The notes beneath the pieces were generated by a model, which saw nothing but the letters and a program-made list of their open reading frames with translations, had not been told where the DNA came from and did no database searches. Of a stretch of DNA of 64,000 nt, positions 54,820 through 62,926 are shown piece after piece (position 1 is the stretch's first letter; every line of letters starts with the position of its first letter). The stretch is from Christiangramia echinicola DSM 19838 (GTDB lineage: Bacteria; Bacteroidota; Bacteroidia; Flavobacteriales; Flavobacteriaceae). The translations under genes were made by a program, and so were the position numbers. The DNA lies in assembly GCF_000423065.1 (NCBI RefSeq), contig NZ_AUHG01000011.1, positions 744,001 to 808,000 of the forward strand. The letters are read 5' to 3'.

Positions 54820-55686
54820 ATGCGCCAATTGTTCTATGGATTCCTGCTTCCGTTTAATTCTATTTTTAAGTATTTCACAAAAGGTACCATAAAAGTTTTG
54901 GCATATCATGGTGTCAAAGATTCACAGGCCTTTGAATTACAATTAAATTATTTGTCTAGAGCATATAACGTAATTAGCTTAAAACAACTTAATCATCATA
55001 TAGAGACTAAACAAAAATTGCCGGTAAATTCTTTGCTAATTACTTTTGATGATGGAGATATATCCATTTTTAAAGAGGGATTACCTTTGTTGAAAAAATA
55101 TAATTTACCGGCCATTGTATTTGTGATCACAGACTTAATAAATAGCAAGAAAGCATTTTGGTGTAAACAAGTAGTAGAAACTTTACAAAAATCGGGAAAG
55201 ACTTATGTTGAAGCAAGGAAAAAAGTTAATCACCTGAAAAATATTCCTGAGTCTGAAAGAAAATCAGAATTGCAGAATATTCCTCAACTTGAAGATGAGC
55301 AATTTTCTACAGAAATGATTTTAAAACTGAAAAAAAATAATATTGAAATTGGAAATCATACCCATACACACCCTATGATAAATAATTGTAGTGTTGCAGA
55401 GATAGAACAGGAAATGAAAGAAAGTAGAAGAGTTTTTGAAAATCTGGGACTAAAAGAAAATTTTTCAAATTTTGCCTATCCCAATGGTAATTGGAATTTG
55501 GGTTCAGAAAAAGTTTTAATTGGTCAAGGTGTCAAAACGGCATTTTTATTTGATCATAAATTAAATAAAAAAATAATCAATCCTATGAGGATATCTAGAA
55601 TTAGAGTGAATACCTATACTCCTTTGAGAGAATTTAAAACTAAAGTTTCTGGACTGCATCCAATATTAATGCACCTCTTTAAATAA
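54820..55686 (+). CDS. Polysaccharide deacetylase (NodB/CE4 family)
   Basis: This 288-residue protein contains the NodB motif LLITFDDGD (about 71-79) and the metal-binding GNHTHTHPMI (His pair), plus FAYPNGNWN further on. It removes N- or O-acetyl groups from sugars. An N-terminal hydrophobic stretch suggests membrane attachment rather than a cleaved signal. With the MBOAT pair at 31900 it suggests that the polymer's acetylation is edited. It starts 10 bp after the GT4 gene. Confidence 0.9.
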   Translation: MRQLFYGFLLPFNSIFKYFTKGTIKVLAYHGVKDSQAFELQLNYLSRAYNVISLKQLNHHIETKQKLPVNSLLITFDDGDISIFKEGLPLLKKYNLPAIVFVITDLINSKKAFWCKQVVETLQKSGKTYVEARKKVNHLKNIPESERKSELQNIPQLEDEQFSTEMILKLKKNNIEIGNHTHTHPMINNCSVAEIEQEMKESRRVFENLGLKENFSNFAYPNGNWNLGSEKVLIGQGVKTAFLFDHKLNKKIINPMRISRIRVNTYTPLREFKTKVSGLHPILMHLFK

Positions 55687-55706
55687 TAAATGAAAGATTC
55701 AAAATA

Positions 55707-56594
55707 ATGTTGAATAATATAATTTATAAAAACAAATCTATTCTTCATAGGCTCACGGCAAGATTTAGAAAAAATTCACTTTATTCCAAGGTTTTAGAAA
55801 AAACGGGGTCTAAAAAAGAGAAACAAAAATGGATATTTATATTAGGCTGCTATAATTCTGGCACAACATTGTTGAATGAAATATTAGCACAGCATCCAGA
55901 AATTAGTGGATTACCAGATGAAGGAGTAATGCTAACCAATCAGTTGGTAAAACCGGAAGATTTTGGATGGAGAAGAATGTGGTCTCAGTGTGAAGCCAAA
56001 ATGGAAAACTCTTCTGTGAATAAAAATAAGAATGCTCATATAATTAAAAAACATTGGTCCCACTTTTATGAGCCAAATATTTTTTTTGTAGAAAAATCTA
56101 TATCTAATATTTGTCGAATACCCTTTTTTGCTGAAAATTTTAAGCCAGCCTATTTTATTCATATCGTTAGAAATGGATATGCGGCTGCAGAAGGCATTCA
56201 GCGTAAAGCCGAAATAATGGAGGATAATAAATTTCATGGAAATCAAAAGTATCCAATAGAAATATGCATTGAGCAATGGACACAAAGCTTGGATAAAATT
56301 GAAAAAGCTAAAATTGAAATGGAAAATTTTTTGGAAATAAGCTATGAAGAGTTATCTGAAGAGACTGTAAAAACTATGAATAAAATTACAGATTTTTTAA
56401 ATTTAAATAATTATCCTCCAGATTTTTTTCGAAAATCGTTTTTGATTCATGGTTCTAACAATAAAATTCGAAATATGAACAAGAAAAGTTTAAGTAATTT
56501 AAATACTCGAGATTTGGAAATAATAAATGAGAGAGCAAGTTTATATCTTTCGAAATATGGATACGATCTGATTACAGCAAGGAGTGATTCTTAA
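55707..56594 (+). CDS. Sulfotransferase 3
   Basis: The PAPS loop reads FILGCYNSGTTLLNEILAQH (about 44-63), with Asn in place of the usual Arg, followed by EISGLPDEGVML. The 3'-phosphate site IHIVRNGYAAAEGIQRKA lies near residue 151. Gene length is 295 residues. The DNA is notably AT-rich. Loop variation suggests a different acceptor from the other two sulfotransferases. It is codirectional with the surrounding operon. Confidence 0.85.
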   Translation: MLNNIIYKNKSILHRLTARFRKNSLYSKVLEKTGSKKEKQKWIFILGCYNSGTTLLNEILAQHPEISGLPDEGVMLTNQLVKPEDFGWRRMWSQCEAKMENSSVNKNKNAHIIKKHWSHFYEPNIFFVEKSISNICRIPFFAENFKPAYFIHIVRNGYAAAEGIQRKAEIMEDNKFHGNQKYPIEICIEQWTQSLDKIEKAKIEMENFLEISYEELSEETVKTMNKITDFLNLNNYPPDFFRKSFLIHGSNNKIRNMNKKSLSNLNTRDLEIINERASLYLSKYGYDLITARSDS

Positions 56595-56692
56595 ATCCTT
56601 TATGGAAGATTAAATTGAACGAAATTTCTGAGTTTGATTTATCAAATAAATTTTACTTAATCATTTATTCTAAAATATAACCAAATTTTAGT

Positions 56693-58420
56693 ATGTCTAA
56701 AATAATCTATGTCGTTAATAGGAAAGAAATTATTTCGGATTCCGAAGTAAATCAAATTTCAAAGATTTGTAATACTATAACAGCCAATAACATTAAAGCA
56801 AGTTCTGCGAAAACTTTTAAGGATGATAAAATAGCGTATGGATTATCTAATCCAAGTAACTTAATAGAAATGAATTCTTCTAACATTTTTTTTGGACAGT
56901 CCTTTGGTTCACTTAAAAATTGGGATAAATTGGATGAACCTAGTCCAGATGGAAATTATGTTATTTTTAGAACCGATGAAAAAAAAATTCAAATCATATC
57001 TGATATACTTGGATCTAAAGCTTTATGGTATTATTTTGATGATAAAAAATTCATTGCTTCTACCTCTCAAAGAGCTATAATACAATATTTAGGAAATTTT
57101 GAATTTAATAAAAGAATTATTCCCTGGATGTTATGTAATGGACTATTAGGACCTGGAGAGTCATGGGATGCTAATCTTTCACTCCTTCCACCAGATAGTG
57201 TCTTAACTTTAGATAGGAATACTTGGATGACAACTATAAATTCCAACCCAGTATCGTTTAAACCCAATAATAAATTAGATAGAATAAATCAGGAAGAATT
57301 TAATAATCTAGTTCAATCTGTTTTATCTGAATTGAAATTAGATTATTCTAAATGGAAAATAACTTTGTCGGGAGGTTATGATAGTAGAGGTATTTTATAC
57401 AGTTTAAAAAGAAAAGATTGCAATAATGTAACAATAAATTCTTTAACATGGGGCCTTGATAAAAATCAAAGCATACCAGGGAATGATGCTTTTATAGCAA
57501 AAAAAATAGCAGATAAACTGGAAATCCGGCATAGTTTTTTTCAAACAGATTTTTCAACTGATGAATCTCTAGATAATATTATAACAAGATTTTTAGAAAA
57601 TGGTGAAGGTAGAATCGATCATATAGGAGGTTATATGGACGGATTTAAAATTTGGAAAACCTTATTTGAAAGTGGTGTTGGTGGGATTATTCGAGGGGAT
57701 GAAGCTTTTGGTTCTTATAATTTTATTTCTGAATACCATTTAAAAAATTTTATTGGTCTAACTTTACCAGAGGATTATGAGAACCTCAAAAGTGAAATTT
57801 TTTTTTCAGAATTTAATGTCAGGTATCCAGAGCAATTAAAGCAAAAAAGTACCGAATCTACAGACGCATGGAGAGACAGATTATATCAACAATATTTAAT
57901 TCCCATATTTTTATCCGCATTAGAAGATATAAAGCAACCCTATTTAGAGCAAATAAATCCATTATTGTCAAGACGAATTATTCATTTCGTTAGGGAACTT
58001 CCCGATCATTTGAGAACGGAGAAAAAGATATTTAAGAATTATGTAAATCACTTTAAACCCTCTTTTAAATATGCAAGGGCGCCAGCCATTGAATCGAAAG
58101 TAGAGATTTTTAGGGATAAATCTATGGTTAAGCTTATTACTACGGAACTTGAATCTAATACAGCAAATTTAATTTTTTCAGAGAAATTTATCAAAACAGT
58201 ATTATCACAGATTCAGATGAAATCCGGGGAAAATAATAAATCCGGATCCCTTATTTCTAATCTAAAATCACTCATACCAAAAGAAATCAAAAAAAGAATT
58301 TTGAAAGAACTATTTACAGCTAAAATTGATATGAACAAAGTAGCATTTAGAATGTTTCTTATAGTTCGAATGTATAAATTATTAAATAAAGATTCTAAGG
58401 TACTTTCGAATATGAGATAA
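56693..58420 (+). CDS. Asparagine-synthetase-like amidotransferase lacking the N-terminal Cys
   Basis: The C-terminal part is an ATP-pyrophosphatase domain with WKITLSGGYDSRGI (PP-loop, about 222-235) typical of asparagine synthetase B. The N-terminal part keeps the class II glutaminase-type pattern (DGNYVIFRTD, LGSKALWYYFDD) but starts MSKIIYVVNRK, so the catalytic Cys2 needed to use glutamine is missing. It might use free ammonia. In polysaccharide loci such proteins amidate uronic acids (as WbpS does for GalNAcA); that link here is inference, backed by the uronate genes at 37-40 kb. Length is 575 residues. Confidence 0.85.
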   Translation: MSKIIYVVNRKEIISDSEVNQISKICNTITANNIKASSAKTFKDDKIAYGLSNPSNLIEMNSSNIFFGQSFGSLKNWDKLDEPSPDGNYVIFRTDEKKIQIISDILGSKALWYYFDDKKFIASTSQRAIIQYLGNFEFNKRIIPWMLCNGLLGPGESWDANLSLLPPDSVLTLDRNTWMTTINSNPVSFKPNNKLDRINQEEFNNLVQSVLSELKLDYSKWKITLSGGYDSRGILYSLKRKDCNNVTINSLTWGLDKNQSIPGNDAFIAKKIADKLEIRHSFFQTDFSTDESLDNIITRFLENGEGRIDHIGGYMDGFKIWKTLFESGVGGIIRGDEAFGSYNFISEYHLKNFIGLTLPEDYENLKSEIFFSEFNVRYPEQLKQKSTESTDAWRDRLYQQYLIPIFLSALEDIKQPYLEQINPLLSRRIIHFVRELPDHLRTEKKIFKNYVNHFKPSFKYARAPAIESKVEIFRDKSMVKLITTELESNTANLIFSEKFIKTVLSQIQMKSGENNKSGSLISNLKSLIPKEIKKRILKELFTAKIDMNKVAFRMFLIVRMYKLLNKDSKVLSNMR

Positions 58421-58647
58421 AATGATTTTCTTATTTTACATAGCACATTTTTTTTAATTATTTAATGAAATTCAAGATTCAGGTTCATTAATTTAAGAAT
58501 TAGAAAGAATTAAATACATTTTATTAATAATTTTTAAAGGGTTATTATACTTATTAAGAATTGAAGAAAAGCTACTTAGTATTATTATTTATCAATTCAA
58601 ATTTAAGGTAATATGAGACTATTATTTAATAAACAAAATTTCGAATA
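58421..58647. other. AT-rich intergenic region before the tandem GT4 gene
   Basis: This 227-bp stretch is almost entirely A/T and carries no recognisable hairpin or gene. It separates the amidotransferase from the tandem GT4 gene and may contain a promoter, but no TTTG/TAnnTTTG pair was identified. Confidence 0.3.
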
Positions 58648-60873
58648 TTGAAAATCCTTCAATTAGTTACAAAACGTCAATATCGCGGAGCAGAGGTGTT
58701 TGCTGCCAATTTAAGCAAAGAGCTTATTCAACTTGGACATACCATAATTTTTGCAGGTCTTTACAAAAATGAAACTAATATTCTTGAAGTTGAGGGAGCA
58801 AGAAATATCGATTTATCGAAGGGCAAACGCGTTGGTTTTTCCTGGTCATTAGTTCGAAGTCTTGTAAAATTGATAAAACAAGTAGATCCAGACGTGATTC
58901 AGTGCAATGGAAGTGATACATTGAAGTATATGATTGCGGCTAGTTATATAGTAAAGCAAAAACCTATCGTATACCGTAATATTAGCACTATAAGTGAGTG
59001 GTTGGGGTCTGATATAAAACTTTCAGTTTATAAGAAGATTTTTTCTAAAGTAGATCATGTAACCTCTGTTGGTTCAGAATCTATTCAGGATCTTATAAAC
59101 ACCTTAGATTATCCGAAAAATAAAACATCGGTGATTCGTAGAGGTATTCCTAATATTAAAATTGACCAAACTGGAAACGCCGAAAAATTGCGAAATGAAT
59201 TAGGTTTAACCCCTAACGCAAGAGTGGTGATGCACGTAGGGAATTTTAGCCCTGAAAAAAATCATGTGTTTCTACTCGATATTTTTAATGAATTAAAAGA
59301 TACTAATCCCGATATTAAGCTGGTTTGCGTTGGAGATGGAATTACCTTTGAAACGATTCAAAATAAAATAAAGCAGAGAGGCTTAGAGGACACTGTCTAT
59401 CTTTTAGGTTTCAGGAAAGACATTCCCGCGCTGTTATCGGCTGCAGATTGCGTTGTTCTTTCTAGTTTGGTAGAAGGAGTGCCAGGTGTGATCCTAGAGG
59501 CTGCGGTACAAGGAAAACCTTCTATAGCTACTAATGTTGGTGGTGTAAAAGAAGTCTTGATAAATAATAAAACAGGGTTTATAATTGACGACTTTGACAA
59601 ACCTTTATTTCGCACCAAAATTACCGAGCTATGCAGAAACGACGAGCTAACTAGGAAATTAGGAGAAAGCGCAAGAGAATTGGTGATAGAGGAGTTTAAT
59701 CCGCAGAAAAATGCAAGAAAATTTGAAAATCTGTATGCCAATTTAGCTGGAATTTCGATAGATAAGAAAGATTTTCCACCCACACTTAAAATTTTACAAC
59801 TCATTCAAAAAAAGCAATATCGAGGGGCAGAAATTTTTTGTTGTCAACTTTCTAATGAGTTACTCGAAAAAGGACATGAAGTACTCATATATAGTGTGTT
59901 CGATGGAAGTGCTAATTTACCTTTCAACGGAAATGTTTATACATTGGATGGCAATCAGAATTATCGATATGGTGATTATAAGGGTTGGAAAGCTATCTCC
60001 AATATTATTAACAATTTTAAACCCGATGTGATTCAAGCTAATGCCTCAGATACTTTAAAATATGCTGTGTTTTCTAGAATGATCTTTGGTTGGAAAACTC
60101 CAATTATTTTTAGAAATGCCAGTCTTACCAGTTATTATATTCATAATACACTCTCCAGAAGTTTAAATAAGTTTCTTTTTCAGAGAGTGAATGCTATAAT
60201 TTCTGTTTCTGAATCTTCCCGGGAAGATCTTATTAATTTATTTCCTTTTACAATGGATAAAAGTGAAGTAGTTACCAATGGTGTATCCCCAATAGAGCAA
60301 GAAGAAATCGAAAACCCTTATCGTCCTGAAGACATCAATATCGTCCATGTAGGGTCTTTAACTCCAGAGAAAAATCATTTTGAATTAGTTCGTATTTTTG
60401 AGAAATTTCTTCAATTAAAAAAAAGAGGCTTTCTGCATATAATTGGAGAAGGCTATTTAAAGAAAGATATTGAAGCATATATTGCCTCAAAGAACCTTAA
60501 CCATCGTATAAAATTATATGGCGAAAAGGCAAATCCTGAGAATTATATTAAGTTTGCTGAAATTTTAGTATTACCTAGTCTTATTGAAGGGCTTCCAGGA
60601 GTTATCTTAGAAGCTATGTTCTACGGTACTGTTGTTATAGCCTATGACGTTGGCGGGGTATCTGAATTGTTAAATGATAATACGGGATATCTGATATCCA
60701 AAAATGATCCAGATGCATTTGTGAAAGCTATGATTCAATCTTTAACCGACGAGAGGTTTTTAAAACAGGAAAATGCAAAAAAAATTGTCCATACTCAATT
60801 TAATAACCGCATTTTGGTAGATCAGTTTCTGCGTATCTATTATAAGACCATAGATAGATTTGCAACTTCATAA
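58648..60873 (+). CDS. Tandem GT4-GT4 fusion glycosyltransferase
   Basis: This 741-residue protein consists of two complete GT4 enzymes joined end to end. Half 1 (about 1-372) opens KILQLVTKRQYRGAEVFAAN; half 2 (from about 380) opens KILQLIQKKQYRGAEIFCC. Both have SPEKNH/TPEKNH donor loops and the GT4 signatures LVEGVPGVILEA and LIEGLPGVILEA followed by GGVKEVL/GGVSELL. The two halves are similar but diverged, so it is an old internal duplication. The start is TTG at 58648; no in-frame ATG fits. It may add two like sugars in succession. Confidence 0.92.
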   Translation: MKILQLVTKRQYRGAEVFAANLSKELIQLGHTIIFAGLYKNETNILEVEGARNIDLSKGKRVGFSWSLVRSLVKLIKQVDPDVIQCNGSDTLKYMIAASYIVKQKPIVYRNISTISEWLGSDIKLSVYKKIFSKVDHVTSVGSESIQDLINTLDYPKNKTSVIRRGIPNIKIDQTGNAEKLRNELGLTPNARVVMHVGNFSPEKNHVFLLDIFNELKDTNPDIKLVCVGDGITFETIQNKIKQRGLEDTVYLLGFRKDIPALLSAADCVVLSSLVEGVPGVILEAAVQGKPSIATNVGGVKEVLINNKTGFIIDDFDKPLFRTKITELCRNDELTRKLGESARELVIEEFNPQKNARKFENLYANLAGISIDKKDFPPTLKILQLIQKKQYRGAEIFCCQLSNELLEKGHEVLIYSVFDGSANLPFNGNVYTLDGNQNYRYGDYKGWKAISNIINNFKPDVIQANASDTLKYAVFSRMIFGWKTPIIFRNASLTSYYIHNTLSRSLNKFLFQRVNAIISVSESSREDLINLFPFTMDKSEVVTNGVSPIEQEEIENPYRPEDINIVHVGSLTPEKNHFELVRIFEKFLQLKKRGFLHIIGEGYLKKDIEAYIASKNLNHRIKLYGEKANPENYIKFAEILVLPSLIEGLPGVILEAMFYGTVVIAYDVGGVSELLNDNTGYLISKNDPDAFVKAMIQSLTDERFLKQENAKKIVHTQFNNRILVDQFLRIYYKTIDRFATS

Positions 60874-60882
60874 ATTTTAAGA

Positions 60883-61989
60883 ATGAATAGAATAAAAATT
60901 CTTCATATTATAAAATCATTAGGGCGGGGTGGAGCAGAAATGTTACTTCCGGAAACCCTGAATATTCATAATACTTCAAAATTCGATTTTCATTTTATCT
61001 ATTTCCTTCCATGGAAAAATCAAATGGTTGGTGAAATAGAAAAGAATGGAGGAAAAGTTACCTGTCTTTCTTCAAAGAACAATATTCAACTTATGGGAAA
61101 GGCCCCTGATGTGATTAAATACTGTAAAAAAAATAATATAGACATTATCCACTGTCATTTACCCTGGGCGGGTTTTTTAGGAAGGCTTGTGCATTTTCGC
61201 ACTAAAATTCCTATGGTTTATACGGAACATAACATGCAGGAACGTTACCACCCGGCAACCAAAATACTTAACAAAAAAACGTTCAATTCCCAGAGTTTAG
61301 GTATTGGGGTCTCTGAAGATGTTACAAACTCCATAAAAAAGAATATTGATCCAAAAATACCAGTAATAACCATCCTAAATGGTGTTAATACAGCAAAATA
61401 TAAACGGAATAGTGAGGATATTCAAGTACGAATGCAACATAATATTCCAGATGATGCTATTGTGGTTGGCTTGGTTTCAGTTTTTAGATTTCAGAAGCGA
61501 ATAAAAGAGTGGTTACAAGTTTTTAAAAATTTTTCAGGTTCCAATAATAGGGCTTATGGTTTAATTGTGGGAGCCGGACCATTGGAAGATGAAATTCAAC
61601 AGGAGCTGGAAAGACTTGGTCTTAAAGATAAAGTTGTGATGCCTGGACTTCAGGAAAATACGCGGCCTTATTTTAATGCGATGGATGTATTTATGATGAG
61701 TTCATCTTTTGAAGGATTGCCTATTGCATTACTGGAAGCCATGAGTATGGAATGCGCAGTAGTGAGTACAGATGCTGGAGGTATTAAAGAGGTTATCAGG
61801 AATGGTGTGGATGGTATAACTGTTGAAGTTGACCATTGGCAGGACCTTTCTAAGGTACTAGAGGAAATAGCAGACAACAGGGAATTACTGAGGAAATATC
61901 AAATTGCAGCTCGTAATAGGGTCATTGAAGAGTTTAGTTTAAAGGCTATGGTAGGAAATTTGGAGGAAGAGTATTTTAAACTGGCATAA
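60883..61989 (+). CDS. GT4-family glycosyltransferase D
   Basis: A 368-residue GT-B enzyme with N-terminal IKILHIIKSLGRGGAEMLLP (3-22), HCHLPWAGFLG, TEHNMQERY and the GT4 C-terminal signature MSSSFEGLPIALLEAMSMEC followed by DAGGIKEVI. It begins 9 bp after the tandem GT4 gene and likely acts on the same repeat unit. The sequence is closer to the general GT4 group than to either half of the tandem enzyme. Confidence 0.92.
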   Translation: MNRIKILHIIKSLGRGGAEMLLPETLNIHNTSKFDFHFIYFLPWKNQMVGEIEKNGGKVTCLSSKNNIQLMGKAPDVIKYCKKNNIDIIHCHLPWAGFLGRLVHFRTKIPMVYTEHNMQERYHPATKILNKKTFNSQSLGIGVSEDVTNSIKKNIDPKIPVITILNGVNTAKYKRNSEDIQVRMQHNIPDDAIVVGLVSVFRFQKRIKEWLQVFKNFSGSNNRAYGLIVGAGPLEDEIQQELERLGLKDKVVMPGLQENTRPYFNAMDVFMMSSSFEGLPIALLEAMSMECAVVSTDAGGIKEVIRNGVDGITVEVDHWQDLSKVLEEIADNRELLRKYQIAARNRVIEEFSLKAMVGNLEEEYFKLA

Positions 61990-61991
61990 TT

Positions 61992-62924
61992 ATGATAATC
62001 AGAGAAGCAAAAGAAGATGATCTTAGTTCAATTTTACGAGTTTTAAAAGCAAGCCTGGGAGAGACTTCATCAAAGAAGACTGAAAACGTTTGGAAATATA
62101 AACATATCGATAATCCTTTTGGTAAAAGCCTGATTCTTCTTGCTGAAGAAGATAATGAAATTATTGGAGTCAGGGCTTTTATGCGCTGGCAGTGGCAAAA
62201 GGGTTCAAAAATCTTTCATGCAGTTAGAGCTGTCGATACAGCAACACATCCAAAACATCAGGGTAAAGGGGTATTCAGAAAACTAACCTTAAAGGCTCTA
62301 GAATTAGCAGAGGAAAGAGGTGAGTATTTCGTATTTAATACGCCTAATAGCCAGAGTAAACCAGGTTATTTGAAAATGGGATGGAGAGAAGTGGATAAAT
62401 TGAAAATTCAATTACGGCCCTTAAATCCTTTTATGATAAATAGTTCTACATTTGATTATGGGGTTGCTGGCAATATATCTAGAAGCCAAGAATTAATTAA
62501 ATTTTATTCTGTTAGTCAAAGAGCCACAGGCAAATTTTTCACCCCGAAATCGCTTAAATATTTAATATGGCGTTATGTTGACAATCCTCTTCAACAATAT
62601 ATGGTTTTTTTTGATAAAAATTATTTTATTGCTGGTTATGTCAAACAAAGAGGAAAAATTAGTGAGTTAAGAATTTCTGAACTTATAGTTTCTACTGGCG
62701 CAAGAAAACAAGCCAAATCAGTTATAATAAGTATGATTAAAACTTCGGGAGCACATATTTTAAGTTTGGCATCAAATGACGAAATTAGTTTTAAAACCAG
62801 TATTATGGGTGGTTTTGGCCCTATGTTAACTATAAAAGATATTAGTTTACCTAGCGAAGATAAGCAGGAAATATTTGACTTATCCCGCTGGAATTATAGT
62901 ATTGGAGACCTTGAATTGTTTTAG
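61992..62924 (+). CDS. GNAT-family acyltransferase
   Basis: The N-terminal half has the GNAT acetyl-CoA motif A, VDTATHPKHQGKGVFRKLTL (about 81-100), followed by ALELAEERGEYFVFNTPNSQ. The C-terminal half (about 170-310) is less clear, possibly a second, divergent GNAT-like repeat. In this locus it could acetylate the amino group made by the DegT aminotransferase, though GNATs for dTDP-Qui4N are usually shorter, so this is only a suggestion. It starts 2 bp after the GT4 stop. Confidence 0.8.
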   Translation: MIIREAKEDDLSSILRVLKASLGETSSKKTENVWKYKHIDNPFGKSLILLAEEDNEIIGVRAFMRWQWQKGSKIFHAVRAVDTATHPKHQGKGVFRKLTLKALELAEERGEYFVFNTPNSQSKPGYLKMGWREVDKLKIQLRPLNPFMINSSTFDYGVAGNISRSQELIKFYSVSQRATGKFFTPKSLKYLIWRYVDNPLQQYMVFFDKNYFIAGYVKQRGKISELRISELIVSTGARKQAKSVIISMIKTSGAHILSLASNDEISFKTSIMGGFGPMLTIKDISLPSEDKQEIFDLSRWNYSIGDLELF

Positions 62925-62926
62925 TA

